This document shows positions 26,483-35,691 of a stretch of 64,000 nt of DNA, piece after piece. The stretch lies in NCBI GenBank assembly GCA_021777835.1, contig JAJYDC010000013.1, positions 1 to 64,000 of the forward strand. The letters run 5' to 3'. Numbering within the stretch: position 1 is the stretch's first letter; each line of letters starts with the position of its first letter. Both the position numbers and the translations under genes were made by a program. Below the pieces are notes generated by a model. That model was not told the origin of the DNA. It worked only from the letters and a program-made list of their open reading frames with translations, and made no database searches. This DNA is from Bacteroidota bacterium (GTDB taxonomy: Bacteria; Bacteroidota; Ignavibacteria; Ignavibacteriales; Ignavibacteriaceae).

Positions 26483-27337
26483 ATGTTTGTTATTATAGGC
26501 TTTATTGTTGTTGTACTTGCAATTGTTGTCGGCTTCTTTATCGCCGGAGGTAATTTTTTACTTCTTCTTCAATATTCCGAATTAATAACTATTGGAGGCG
26601 CTGCTATTGGTAGTCTATTAATAGCTTCTCCAATTAGTCTTTTGAAAAAAATATTTGCTGAAATTCCGAAAGTATTTAAGTCAGAAAATTATACAAAAAA
26701 AGATTATTTAGAATTACTAAAATCTTTTAATGAATTATTCCTCGTTGCTCAAAGAGACGGACTTTTAGCTATTGAAAAACATATTGAAGATCCGCGCACT
26801 AGCCCTATACTCTCCGTTAATAAGAAGTTTATTGATAATGATATTGCTAGAAATTTCTTTGCCGATACTATGAAGGTTATGCTCTCGGGCGGGGTACCTC
26901 CTCATGAGTTAGAAGAATTAATCGATACCGAAATCGAAACTCTTGAAATTGAATCTAAACCTGTCCCCGCTGCTTTAGCCAGGGTCGGAGATTCTTTACC
27001 TGGTCTGGGTATTGTTGCTGCAGTATTGGGAATTATTGTCACAATGGCATCTATAGATAAAGGTGCTGAAGTCGTAGGACACCACGTTGCTGCTGCTTTG
27101 GTTGGAACTTTCCTTGGCGTTTTGCTGGCTTATGGATTTGTTAATCCGCTAGCCGCAAATATTGAACATAATATGGAAACTAGATTGCGCCTGTTCTATA
27201 CAATTAAATCTTGTATTGTTGCATATGCTAAGGGCAATCCTCCGATTATTGCAATTGAAATTGCTAGACGAACAATTTTCTCCGATGAAAGACCTACTTT
27301 TTCAGAACTAGAAAATTATGTCAGAGGAAAGAGTTAA
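26483..27337 (+). CDS. motA: flagellar motor stator protein MotA
   Basis: Proton-channel subunit of the enteric-type stator. The 284-residue length and N-terminus (FFIAGGNFLLLLQYSELITI) match MotA proper. Conserved elements are PVPAALARVGDSLPGLGIVA (the two Pro residues implicated in the channel), VAAALVGTFLGVLLAYGFV and a large cytoplasmic loop with charged residues. It is a second, distinct MotA beside the MotC-like gene at 23660. The partner motB follows after 2 bases. Confidence 0.95.
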   Translation: MFVIIGFIVVVLAIVVGFFIAGGNFLLLLQYSELITIGGAAIGSLLIASPISLLKKIFAEIPKVFKSENYTKKDYLELLKSFNELFLVAQRDGLLAIEKHIEDPRTSPILSVNKKFIDNDIARNFFADTMKVMLSGGVPPHELEELIDTEIETLEIESKPVPAALARVGDSLPGLGIVAAVLGIIVTMASIDKGAEVVGHHVAAALVGTFLGVLLAYGFVNPLAANIEHNMETRLRLFYTIKSCIVAYAKGNPPIIAIEIARRTIFSDERPTFSELENYVRGKS

Positions 27338-27339
27338 TA

Positions 27340-28116
27340 ATGTCACTAGGAACTGATACACCACCGCGAATAATTAAAAAAATAAAAAAGCATTCGGGCG
27401 GACACCATGGCGGAGCTTGGAAAGTTGCTTATGCAGATTTCGTTACTGCAATGATGGCTTTGTTTATTGTCTTGTGGGTGTTAAGTCAAGACCAAAATGT
27501 TAGAAAACTTGTTGCAAATTATTTTAAGAATCCTATTGGCTTTTCTGATAAAGGCCAAAACATCCTTCAAGGAAATACTCCTTCTCTAATTAAAACTAAC
27601 CAGATGAGTATGCAGGACGCACGGCAAAAGGAAGTCGAAATACTTAAGAAAATGGGCGATGAAATCATCGGTGATTTATCTAGGGACTCAAAGTTTAGTA
27701 ACTTGATGGGGCAAATTAAGATTGAATTTGTTAAAGAAGGCCTTAGGATTGAATTAGTTGAAGCGGCTAAAAATCTGTTTTTCGAAATTGGTACCGCAAA
27801 ACTTACTAAAGAAGCTGAGCTTCTTCTCCGAAAAATAGGTGACGAATTAGCGAAACTACCAAATAAAATTATAATTGAAGGCCATACGGATGCTCGTCCT
27901 TATTCCGGAGGCGCTAATGGCTATACTAATTTTGAGCTGAGCTCGGACCGCGCTAACTCGGCACGGCGCGCTTTAACTTCGGACAAATTACCAGATAGCC
28001 AAATTTTTGAAGTAAGAGGATATGCCGATAGAGAGTTGCGTGATCCAAAAGATCCGTTTAGTTTTGTAAACCGGAGAATTAGCATTATTATTAAATATTT
28101 AAAAAATCAAGAATGA
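27340..28116 (+). CDS. motB: flagellar motor stator protein MotB
   Basis: Peptidoglycan-binding stator subunit, 258 residues. It has a basic N-terminus (KKIKKHSGGHHGGAWKVAYA) characteristic of enteric-type MotB, a single membrane helix with channel Asp33 (YADFVTAMMALFIVLWVLS) and a C-terminal OmpA domain with IEGHTDARPYSG. The helix wording is close to proton-driven MotB. It overlaps the next gene by 4 bases. Confidence 0.95.
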   Translation: MSLGTDTPPRIIKKIKKHSGGHHGGAWKVAYADFVTAMMALFIVLWVLSQDQNVRKLVANYFKNPIGFSDKGQNILQGNTPSLIKTNQMSMQDARQKEVEILKKMGDEIIGDLSRDSKFSNLMGQIKIEFVKEGLRIELVEAAKNLFFEIGTAKLTKEAELLLRKIGDELAKLPNKIIIEGHTDARPYSGGANGYTNFELSSDRANSARRALTSDKLPDSQIFEVRGYADRELRDPKDPFSFVNRRISIIIKYLKNQE

Positions 28117-28505
28117 AGAATATTTTAGTTATTGAAGACGATCCCATAACAATCACTTTGTATAAATATATTCTCAAAAAAGCTGGGTATAATCTTTTCA
28201 TACTTGAAGATGGAAACGAAATTCTAAGTCTTTTGAATGATGTTGAAATTCATTTGATTATCATGGATATTAGCTTAAAGAACTCTTATCTTAATGGTCA
28301 AAAAATGGACGGAATTAAGCTTTCTAGTTATATTAAAGGGAACTCAAAATATGTGAATATTCCTATTATTATCGTTACTGCCTATTCAGCCAAAATCGAA
28401 GGCGACGAATTTTTCAAGAAAAGTTTTGCCGATGATGTTCTGACAAAACCAATTATTGACTTTAATTTATTTATTAGTAAAATTGATAGACAGATAAAAA
28501 ATTGA
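28113..28505 (+). CDS. single-domain response regulator (receiver)
   Basis: A 130-residue stand-alone receiver domain with acidic pair E8-D9-D10, phosphoacceptor Asp52 (LIIMDISLKN), Thr89 and Lys112. A short insertion (NSYLNGQKMDG) follows the phosphoacceptor strand, which departs from CheY, so it is not called CheY. It overlaps motB by 4 bases and the next receiver gene by 4 bases. It may serve the motor or the adjacent signalling proteins. Confidence 0.85.
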   Translation: MKNILVIEDDPITITLYKYILKKAGYNLFILEDGNEILSLLNDVEIHLIIMDISLKNSYLNGQKMDGIKLSSYIKGNSKYVNIPIIIVTAYSAKIEGDEFFKKSFADDVLTKPIIDFNLFISKIDRQIKN

Positions 28506-29167
28506 AAAAGAATACTGTCCTAATCGTTGAAGATGAAAAAGATACTCTTTTTATTCTTGATAAGCTTTTAACTAAAAATGACTTCCAGGTCTATACCTCT
28601 ACTAACGGCCAGGAAGCTTTGAAATTACTCGAAGATATTGTCCCCCAGGTTATTATTGCGGACTGGACTATGCCTATAATGAGCGGACTTGAGTTGTGCA
28701 ATTCTATTAAGAAAAACGAGAAATTCAAATCTATTTATTTTATAATCCTTACAGCAAGAGCTTCATTAAAGGATAGAGTAACAGGACTAGACTTAGGAGC
28801 AGACGACTTCCTTGTGAAGCCTGTCCAAAATCAGGAACTGCTTGCCCGAATTCGCTCCGGCATCAGAATACATAATCTTCAAAACGAACTTGTAAAAATT
28901 GAACATAACAAAGCCCTTATTGAGATGGCTTGCACTATTGGACACAAAATAAACAATCCTTTAAGCAGTCTCGTGGTTTCTATTCATAATATTGAAGAAG
29001 AAATAAAAAAAATTGAAAAAAATGAAAAGAAATCATTTGATGAGGACTTTGTCATTATTTCTCAATCAATTGAACGAATTAAACTTCTGGTAAATGACCT
29101 TACTCACCTGCAAAATCCTGAAATTATCGATTACACTTCTGACAATAAAATGCTTAAATTAGACTGA
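28502..29167 (+). CDS. REC-DHp protein lacking a kinase ATPase domain
   Basis: A 221-residue protein with a complete receiver domain (about 5-122; Asp54, Thr84, Lys106) followed by a HisKA-like dimerisation helix pair with a well-formed H-box (IGHKINNPLSSLVVS, His148). The protein ends about 55 residues after the H-box, at the point where a HATPase domain would normally begin. Intergenic and AT-rich sequence follows, with no ATPase remnant in the next frames. It could work as a phosphotransfer hub or be a shortened hybrid kinase. The start is TTG at 28502, overlapping the previous stop. Confidence 0.78.
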   Translation: MKKNTVLIVEDEKDTLFILDKLLTKNDFQVYTSTNGQEALKLLEDIVPQVIIADWTMPIMSGLELCNSIKKNEKFKSIYFIILTARASLKDRVTGLDLGADDFLVKPVQNQELLARIRSGIRIHNLQNELVKIEHNKALIEMACTIGHKINNPLSSLVVSIHNIEEEIKKIEKNEKKSFDEDFVIISQSIERIKLLVNDLTHLQNPEIIDYTSDNKMLKLD

Positions 29168-29221
29168 TTTAGCAATCCCCTAAATTATTTTCCCGTTTTT
29201 TCGATTATAATTTGAGGAATT

Positions 29222-29887
29222 ATGGGCATACTAAATAAAATTGATAACATATCAGCCAGAAGCGATTATAATAATGCATCTAAGGCCACTAATTCAGGCA
29301 ATTTATTAAATGTAAACTTTGCCCGCCGGCTAGATATGCACGATAAAGTCGATTTTTCTCCCTCGCTTAGGTATGTAAATAAGATAAATTGGAAATTGAA
29401 GGAATTTAAGCACGTTGTAAATGAAAAGATTTACCTCGACTTTGTTGTTTCTAATTTAGAGTTCCAAACTACAATAGACCTTGCAAATTTTAGTAATTTG
29501 GAGCTCTTAAATTATCTGGTTATGAAAGAAACCGATAATTATAAAACAAAGAAAAAAATCATTACCGATATTTCTTCCTATATCGGAAAAACAAATTATA
29601 ACCAGGAAACTGTTTATATTAAGTTTTTGTCCCTTAACTTATTCTTTCAAAGAGTTGAAGACTCAAATCTATCTGGGGATTTAATAGGAAGAGATAAATT
29701 TGCCGTTGATAATTTCGTCAATGATATTATAAATGGAATAATGAAGGAATTTGACTTATTAAATAATCAAATTTTTATTTTTATCGATAAGCTTGCAAAA
29801 TTGAAATTAGGCATAGCAGAAAAAAACACAAATAATAAAAGTGATTTATTAGTAATTAAAAAAATTAACGTATCCAAAATTGACTGA
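29222..29887 (+). CDS. protein of unknown function in the flagellar/signalling operon
   Basis: A 221-residue soluble protein without signal peptide or membrane segment. The N-terminal 50 residues are Asn/Ser-rich and probably disordered, and the rest is predicted helical with many Lys/Asn/Ile. No family is recognised. It starts 54 bases after the REC-DHp gene and overlaps the PAS kinase gene by 8 bases, so it is probably translated with it. Confidence 0.6.
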   Translation: MGILNKIDNISARSDYNNASKATNSGNLLNVNFARRLDMHDKVDFSPSLRYVNKINWKLKEFKHVVNEKIYLDFVVSNLEFQTTIDLANFSNLELLNYLVMKETDNYKTKKKIITDISSYIGKTNYNQETVYIKFLSLNLFFQRVEDSNLSGDLIGRDKFAVDNFVNDIINGIMKEFDLLNNQIFIFIDKLAKLKLGIAEKNTNNKSDLLVIKKINVSKID

Positions 29888-31766
29888 TTTTAACTATAAT
29901 AACGATAAAGACGGACCTAAGAATTTCATTTCTTTCAGGGAATTTGAAGCTCTTTACCATATGTCAGATAGCAGCCCTTTGGCAATTGTTGATGCAACCT
30001 TCCGCATTATTTTTTCGAACAGCACTTTTCTAAAGATCTTTAAATTTTATCATAACCAAAAATTCTTTGAGCTGAATTCTGAACCTGACTTGCGCAATAT
30101 GTTGCTGATATTGACAAATAGCAGCTATAATAATATGCAGTTTGATCTTTTTTACTCCCCTGAACATAACCTTGAATCGAGTGACTTCAATGTCCAAGCC
30201 GAAAGAATTTTTATTGAAGAACATGAATATTTTGTATTAGTTTTTAAATCACTTAAAGAAAAAAATAAGCTTGAAGACAGAATAAACGATCTTCATAATG
30301 CCCTGGAATATGGGAATGTGCCGATTATTATAACAAATGATTCAGGTATAATAACATATTCTACTACTTCATTTGAGAAAATATTAAAAACCGGAATAGA
30401 AATTATTTATAACCAGTCCGTCGTTGATGCACTTGCATTTTATTTAACCAATGAGGATAAAAAGGAACTTCAAGACGCAATTAACAATGTCAAGGTATGG
30501 AATAAGATTATTTCGTCTACAAGTTTTGATGGAAATACACTTTATGAAGAGTTGAAATTGAATCCTATCTTTATTGAAGGCAAGGATACACTAAATTTCA
30601 TCTTAACAGCGAATGATATTACAAATTATATCTTGAAAAATCTTTTTATCAGAAAATCCGAAAGACGCCTTAAATCAATTATTAATAATATTTCCGATCT
30701 TCTTTTCATATTTAAGTTCAAAGACGGAAAATATCTTTTTGAAAATGCAAATGAAAATTTTTGCAGAATATTTTCAATAAATAAAGTTACTGCTGTCAAA
30801 AAGGAAATTAGCTCAGTCTTAAATACCGAATTTTTTATTGAGATAATGAATTCAATAAAACAATTTGAAGGCAACGATATCTCATTTGTCGAATTTAAAT
30901 TTGTTGGTAATGAAAACAACCAGTACAGTGTAAAAATCTCTATAATTAAAGATGATCTGGAAAAAGAAGATATTTATATTGTTGGAATGCAGGATATTAC
31001 AGATCAAGTTCTCTACCAGGAACGGCTAAAGAAGGCATATGAAAAGGAAATAAGCCTTAATAAAATGAAGACCGCATTCTTAGAAAATATGTCTCATGAA
31101 ATTAGAACACCCTTTAATGCTATTGTCGGCTATTCAGAAATAATAGATGATTGCATTAAAAGTAAGGAATATGACGCTATTTTAGAGTTGATTAGCTCCT
31201 TCAAGGATGTACTAAGTCGGGTTCTCAATTTATTTAATAACATTGTCGAAGTATTTCAAATATATTCTGGGGAGGTCGAACTTGATTTAGTTGCCCTTAA
31301 TTGTAATCAGGTTCTTAAATCAGTCTATAACAAAAAACTTATAGAAGCACAAAAGAAAAATCTTGAATTTCTTTTAGAGATAGATGAGGAAAACTTAACT
31401 GTAAAGACAGATTGGATAAAATTAGAAAAAATAGTCGACTCTCTTGTTAGCAATGCAATTAAATATACAGATAGCGGCGAAATTATTATAAATTCTTTCG
31501 CTCTTAATGATAAGGTTCAAATCATAATCTCAGACTCTGGAAAAGGGATTGAAGATTCTGATATTAAGAGACTCTATGAGCCTTTTGTTCAATCAGAAGA
31601 TGCTTATGTGCGAAATTATGAAGGCGCAGGACTTGGTTTGACGATTGCATATCAACTAACCAAGTTGATGAACGGTGATTTTGAGATCCAAAGCGAAAAA
31701 GAAAAAGGCACAAAGATTATTATAACCTTTCCTAAAGTTGAAGAATCAGTTCCGGAGGAATTTTAA
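29880..31766 (+). CDS. PAS-domain sensor histidine kinase
   Basis: A 628-residue cytoplasmic kinase with no membrane segment. Three PAS-like regions (about 25-125, 138-250 and 258-378) precede a HisKA domain with phosphoacceptor His406 (FLENMSHEIRTPFNAIVGYS). The HATPase domain carries the N-box LVSNAIKYT, G1 ISDSGKGI and G2 YEGAGLGLTIAY. All catalytic motifs are intact, unlike the kinase at 13904. The start is a TTG overlapping the previous gene by 8 bases. It closes the co-directional flagellar block and could drive the upstream REC proteins (inference). Confidence 0.9.
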   Translation: MTDFNYNNDKDGPKNFISFREFEALYHMSDSSPLAIVDATFRIIFSNSTFLKIFKFYHNQKFFELNSEPDLRNMLLILTNSSYNNMQFDLFYSPEHNLESSDFNVQAERIFIEEHEYFVLVFKSLKEKNKLEDRINDLHNALEYGNVPIIITNDSGIITYSTTSFEKILKTGIEIIYNQSVVDALAFYLTNEDKKELQDAINNVKVWNKIISSTSFDGNTLYEELKLNPIFIEGKDTLNFILTANDITNYILKNLFIRKSERRLKSIINNISDLLFIFKFKDGKYLFENANENFCRIFSINKVTAVKKEISSVLNTEFFIEIMNSIKQFEGNDISFVEFKFVGNENNQYSVKISIIKDDLEKEDIYIVGMQDITDQVLYQERLKKAYEKEISLNKMKTAFLENMSHEIRTPFNAIVGYSEIIDDCIKSKEYDAILELISSFKDVLSRVLNLFNNIVEVFQIYSGEVELDLVALNCNQVLKSVYNKKLIEAQKKNLEFLLEIDEENLTVKTDWIKLEKIVDSLVSNAIKYTDSGEIIINSFALNDKVQIIISDSGKGIEDSDIKRLYEPFVQSEDAYVRNYEGAGLGLTIAYQLTKLMNGDFEIQSEKEKGTKIIITFPKVEESVPEEF

Positions 31767-32135
31767 TTTATTCCAAATGAGTCAATAACTAATCGTTAGA
31801 AGTAGAGTTTTTAATAATATAAAGTAATTTTTTATTTTAAGTCATAATGAGCAATATCCCTGAATATAGTCTCAGAATATATATTCCGATTGACAATCGA
31901 AATAATAAATTATATTTTAATAAACATAATATTGACAATAACACGGAATAACTGGGTGAGCGTTCATGATTGATAAATATGGGACATTCTTCATATCTAT
32001 TTTGTCATTTTTCCTCTACAATTCATAAACATTCCCTTGATAATTAAATTATGTATCCAAAACCTAAATTGCATCGTCTGTTTTGGTTTTGCTGTAACTA
32101 CTTTATACACAAATATATAGCCATTTAATACTATT
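31767..32135. other. intergenic region before the large sensor kinase
   Basis: 369 bases with no coding potential, AT-rich. It contains one 13-base palindrome (31887-31899) and probably the promoter of the signalling cassette. No terminator with a long stem was recognised. Confidence 0.5.
31887..31899. promoter_or_regulatory. 13-base palindrome, possible operator
   Basis: CGATTG and CAATCG are perfect inverted copies around a central A, about 240 bases upstream of the 1184-residue kinase gene. This may be a regulator site, but short palindromes arise by chance in AT-rich DNA. Confidence 0.25.
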
Positions 32136-35100
32136 ATGATTAAGTCAAATAAAATATTAGCAAATAGGAGTTATATCCTGGCTTTAACAGGCTTAATGAG
32201 TATCATTTTGATTATTGGAGCATTCATTTACTATTCTTATGAGTCAAATATTATTCGAAACACAATTCATTATGAACTAAAATCATTAGCTGAGCTGAAA
32301 ATTGACCAGGTAGCAAACTGGAATAGGGAAAGAATATCAGATGCTAGAGCCCTTTCCTCTGACCCCCTTTTTATTAAAAACATTGAAAGTTATTTAGTTA
32401 GCAAAAATCAAAGCAACAAGAAAATTATTAATGAACAAACTTCCTTAGTTACAGTAAATAAAATTTATAAAAACATTTTAATCGTTTCTAATAGGGGCAA
32501 ACTGATTACTTCTTTTAACAAGGGGCTAATTCCTCTGGATTCTGTTACTGTAAATTATGTTGAGATGGCTAGAATACAAAAAAGGATTCTTAACTCAGGA
32601 TTATATTACGATAGTATCCAAAAGAAAATTCAGCTTGATTATATTGCCCCTATTATTGGAAAGAATGATTCAGTAATTGCAGCAGTAATTCTTAGAGTAG
32701 ATCCCAAAGATTACCTGTTACCCCTAATTCAAGCACCTTTCCTGCAAATTAAATCATTCGATGCCTTTCTTGTAAAAAAGGATTCTTCTAGAGCTATTTA
32801 TCTTAGCCCAATAAGAAATATTGTTGATTCTAACCTTAGCCTTAATGAAATCTTACAGAAAAAATTTATTCTATCAGTTCAAGCAGCATCTGGATATGAT
32901 GGCTTCGTTGATGGCAAAGATCATGCAGGAAATAGTGTGCTGGCATATGTCTCCCTTGTCCATGGCACCAATTGGTATGTAGTCTCTGAAGTCCATAAAA
33001 GTGAAATATATTCTGATCTCCATACTAAGCTGATTTTTATAGTATTATTTACACTGCTTCTTATATTTGCACTTTCCGCCGGACTCTTCTTCATTTACAG
33101 CCAGGTTCAGAAAAATCTCTTTAAAGAATTATTTATAAAAGAAAAGGAACTACGTGAATATCACGAAGAATTCCGAACAATTCTTTACAGCATTGGAGAC
33201 GGTGTAATTATTACTGACTCATTAGGTTTAGTTAAACAGTTGAATCTTCCTGCGGAAGGAATGACTGGTTGGTCTGAACAAGATGCAATAGGAAAAAGAA
33301 TAGACGAAGTTTTTAATATCATTCTAGAGGGAACAAGAGAAATAGTGGAAAGTCCCGTCAAAAGAGTGTTAAGAGAAGGAGCCATTGTTGGACTTGCTAA
33401 TCACACATTACTAATTTCTAAAGATGGAATTGAAACTCCGATTGCAGATAGCGGAGCTCCAATTCGTAATGAAATGGGTGGTATAGACGGCGTAGTCTTG
33501 GTCTTTCGAGATAAAAGCGAAGAACACAAATCTGAAAAACTTATTCGGCAAAGTGAAGCTCGGTTAAGACGGGCTGAACTTACATCAAAATCAGGTAACT
33601 GGGAATTGCATCTTAATTCCAATATTATGATTTCCTCCGAAGGTGCTAGAAAGATATATGGACTATCAGGAAAGGATTTTGATTACAATACTATCAAAGT
33701 AGTGCCCTTGCCTGAATATCGGGCAAAACTTGATGCAGCTATTAAGAATTTAATGAATAATAATGAACCTTACGATCTTGAATTCAAAATTAAAACCGTC
33801 GACACCGGGGAAATAAAATACGTCCATTCTATTGCTCAGTTTGATAGACAAAGTAATATTCTCTTCGGAGTTATACATGACATTTCTGAACGCAAAAACG
33901 CTGAACTAGCAATGCGCGAAAGCGAAGAGCGCTTTAGAACTATTTATAATGCGGCACCTGATGGTATTTCTATTTCGGAAATCAATACGGGCTTATTAGT
34001 TGAAATTAATGAAGCGTATGTGAGAATATTTGGATTCGAAAAAGAAGAGGTAATTGGCAAAACTTCTTTTGAAATTGGAATATGGGTAAATGATGATGAC
34101 CGTAAAACAATTATAAATGAACTTCAAAATTATGGTAAGTATAATAATAAGGAAATTGTTTTTAAACGAAAGGACGGCTCTATAATCCATACTATTATAT
34201 CTGGAAGAGAAGTTTCTATTCATGGTTATAAGTATATGCTTACAATTGTAAATGATATTACTGAATTGTTCAATATTGGGATGATACTCAGAAAAAGTGA
34301 AGAGCGTTTTCGCACTACGTTATATAGTATTGGTGACGGCGTTATTGCCACCGATGAAAACAGCATTATCCAGCATATCAATCCTGTTGCAGAACAGTTA
34401 ACAGGTTGGAAGGAAAGCGAAGCCAAAAACAAACCTCTAGAAGAGGTCTTCAAAATTATAAATGAAACAACAAGAAACTCGGTTGAAAACCCCGTGAATA
34501 AAGTTCTTAAAGAAGGGAAGATTGTCGGACTGGCGAACCATACTTTGCTCATTTCAAAAGATGGTAAAGAAATTCCCATTGCAGATAGTGGGGCACCGAT
34601 CCGGAATGAAAATGGTGATATTGATGGAGTTGTTCTTGTTTTTCGTGACCAGTTAAAAGAAAGAGCTGCGCAAAAAATCCTAAAAGAAAGTGAGTCACAA
34701 TTAAAACAATCTCAACGTGTGGCTCGTATAGGATATTATATCTTTGATATTAAAACAGGAATATGGACGAGCTCCGAAATGCTCGATGAAATTTTTGGAA
34801 TTGATATTAACTATAAACGGGACTACGAAGGTTGGCTTAATATTGTTACTCCAGAACAGCGCGAAGAAATGTCATTCTATTTCGCAAATAATGTTTTGAA
34901 AGATAAAAACCAGTTTAACAAAGAGTATAAAGTATTAAAAAGAAACGTTAATTCAATAATATGGGTTCAGGGTCTTGGAAACCTGGAGCTGGATAAAAAC
35001 GGTAACCCGTCAAGAATGTTCGGTACTATTCAAGATATAACTGAGCGTAAGAAAGCTCAGAATATAATTGAACAGTCTCTGGTAGAAAAAGAAATTCTAC

Positions 35101-35690
35101 TTAAAGAAATCCATCATAGGGTTAAGAATAATTTTCAAAGAATTATTAGCCTTATTTCCCTGCAGGCAGATTTAATTGAAGATAAATATGTCCTGGATAT
35201 ATTTGGCGAATTGCAGTCAAGACTTCGCTCTATGTCTCTCATTCACGAACTCATGTATGGAACCGGTAATTTTACGGCTGTTGACATCAAAGAGTATATA
35301 GAAAGTCTTGCTAATTACTTAATTAAAACGTACTCTTCTTATGGGCGTATAACCCTAAATTTTGATTTGGAAAGCCATAACCTTAATCTTGACTCGATTA
35401 TTCCGTGCGGCCTAATCATAAACGAAATTATTACGAATTCATTAAAATATGGCTTCCCTAATGAATCCGAAGGAAATATTTATATTTCATTTAAGAAAAA
35501 TGAAGATGAATTTTCGCTGATCTTGTCTGATAATGGAATAGGAATAAAAAATAAAATTGACTTCGAAGATATTAACTCACTTGGGCTAAGATTAGTTCAT
35601 CTTCTTACCAAACAATTAAGGGGATCGCTTGAAGTTATTCAACCTCACAGGGGCATACAATTCATAATAAAATTTGATGGAGATAGTTAG
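32136..35690 (+). CDS. membrane sensor kinase with multiple PAS domains and HisKA_2 (LytS/HWE-like) core
   Basis: An 1184-residue inner-membrane kinase. Two membrane helices (about 15-37 and 302-324) flank a Cache-like periplasmic sensor domain. Then come about five PAS regions, two of which (about 346-475 and 725-855) are clear internal duplicates sharing LYSIGDGVI, VGLANHTLLISKDG and IPIADSGAPIRNE-type strings. The catalytic core is of the HisKA_2 type with the phosphoacceptor His993 in KEIHHRVKNNFQRIISL, followed by a HATPase with NEIITNSLKYGFP and SDNGIGI. It is probably transcribed with the hybrid kinase and LytTR regulator that follow. Confidence 0.9.
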   Translation: MIKSNKILANRSYILALTGLMSIILIIGAFIYYSYESNIIRNTIHYELKSLAELKIDQVANWNRERISDARALSSDPLFIKNIESYLVSKNQSNKKIINEQTSLVTVNKIYKNILIVSNRGKLITSFNKGLIPLDSVTVNYVEMARIQKRILNSGLYYDSIQKKIQLDYIAPIIGKNDSVIAAVILRVDPKDYLLPLIQAPFLQIKSFDAFLVKKDSSRAIYLSPIRNIVDSNLSLNEILQKKFILSVQAASGYDGFVDGKDHAGNSVLAYVSLVHGTNWYVVSEVHKSEIYSDLHTKLIFIVLFTLLLIFALSAGLFFIYSQVQKNLFKELFIKEKELREYHEEFRTILYSIGDGVIITDSLGLVKQLNLPAEGMTGWSEQDAIGKRIDEVFNIILEGTREIVESPVKRVLREGAIVGLANHTLLISKDGIETPIADSGAPIRNEMGGIDGVVLVFRDKSEEHKSEKLIRQSEARLRRAELTSKSGNWELHLNSNIMISSEGARKIYGLSGKDFDYNTIKVVPLPEYRAKLDAAIKNLMNNNEPYDLEFKIKTVDTGEIKYVHSIAQFDRQSNILFGVIHDISERKNAELAMRESEERFRTIYNAAPDGISISEINTGLLVEINEAYVRIFGFEKEEVIGKTSFEIGIWVNDDDRKTIINELQNYGKYNNKEIVFKRKDGSIIHTIISGREVSIHGYKYMLTIVNDITELFNIGMILRKSEERFRTTLYSIGDGVIATDENSIIQHINPVAEQLTGWKESEAKNKPLEEVFKIINETTRNSVENPVNKVLKEGKIVGLANHTLLISKDGKEIPIADSGAPIRNENGDIDGVVLVFRDQLKERAAQKILKESESQLKQSQRVARIGYYIFDIKTGIWTSSEMLDEIFGIDINYKRDYEGWLNIVTPEQREEMSFYFANNVLKDKNQFNKEYKVLKRNVNSIIWVQGLGNLELDKNGNPSRMFGTIQDITERKKAQNIIEQSLVEKEILLKEIHHRVKNNFQRIISLISLQADLIEDKYVLDIFGELQSRLRSMSLIHELMYGTGNFTAVDIKEYIESLANYLIKTYSSYGRITLNFDLESHNLNLDSIIPCGLIINEIITNSLKYGFPNESEGNIYISFKKNEDEFSLILSDNGIGIKNKIDFEDINSLGLRLVHLLTKQLRGSLEVIQPHRGIQFIIKFDGDS
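35679..35682 (+). promoter_or_regulatory. ribosome binding site supporting a TTG start
   Basis: GGAG 9 bases before the TTG at 35692, inside the end of the preceding kinase gene. It argues for that TTG over the ATG at 35677, which has no such signal. Confidence 0.45.
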
Positions 35691-35691
35691 C

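Noticed and set aside
28113-28505. Assignment as CheY
   Set aside because: The insertion after the phosphoacceptor strand and the lack of che genes around make a generic receiver call safer.
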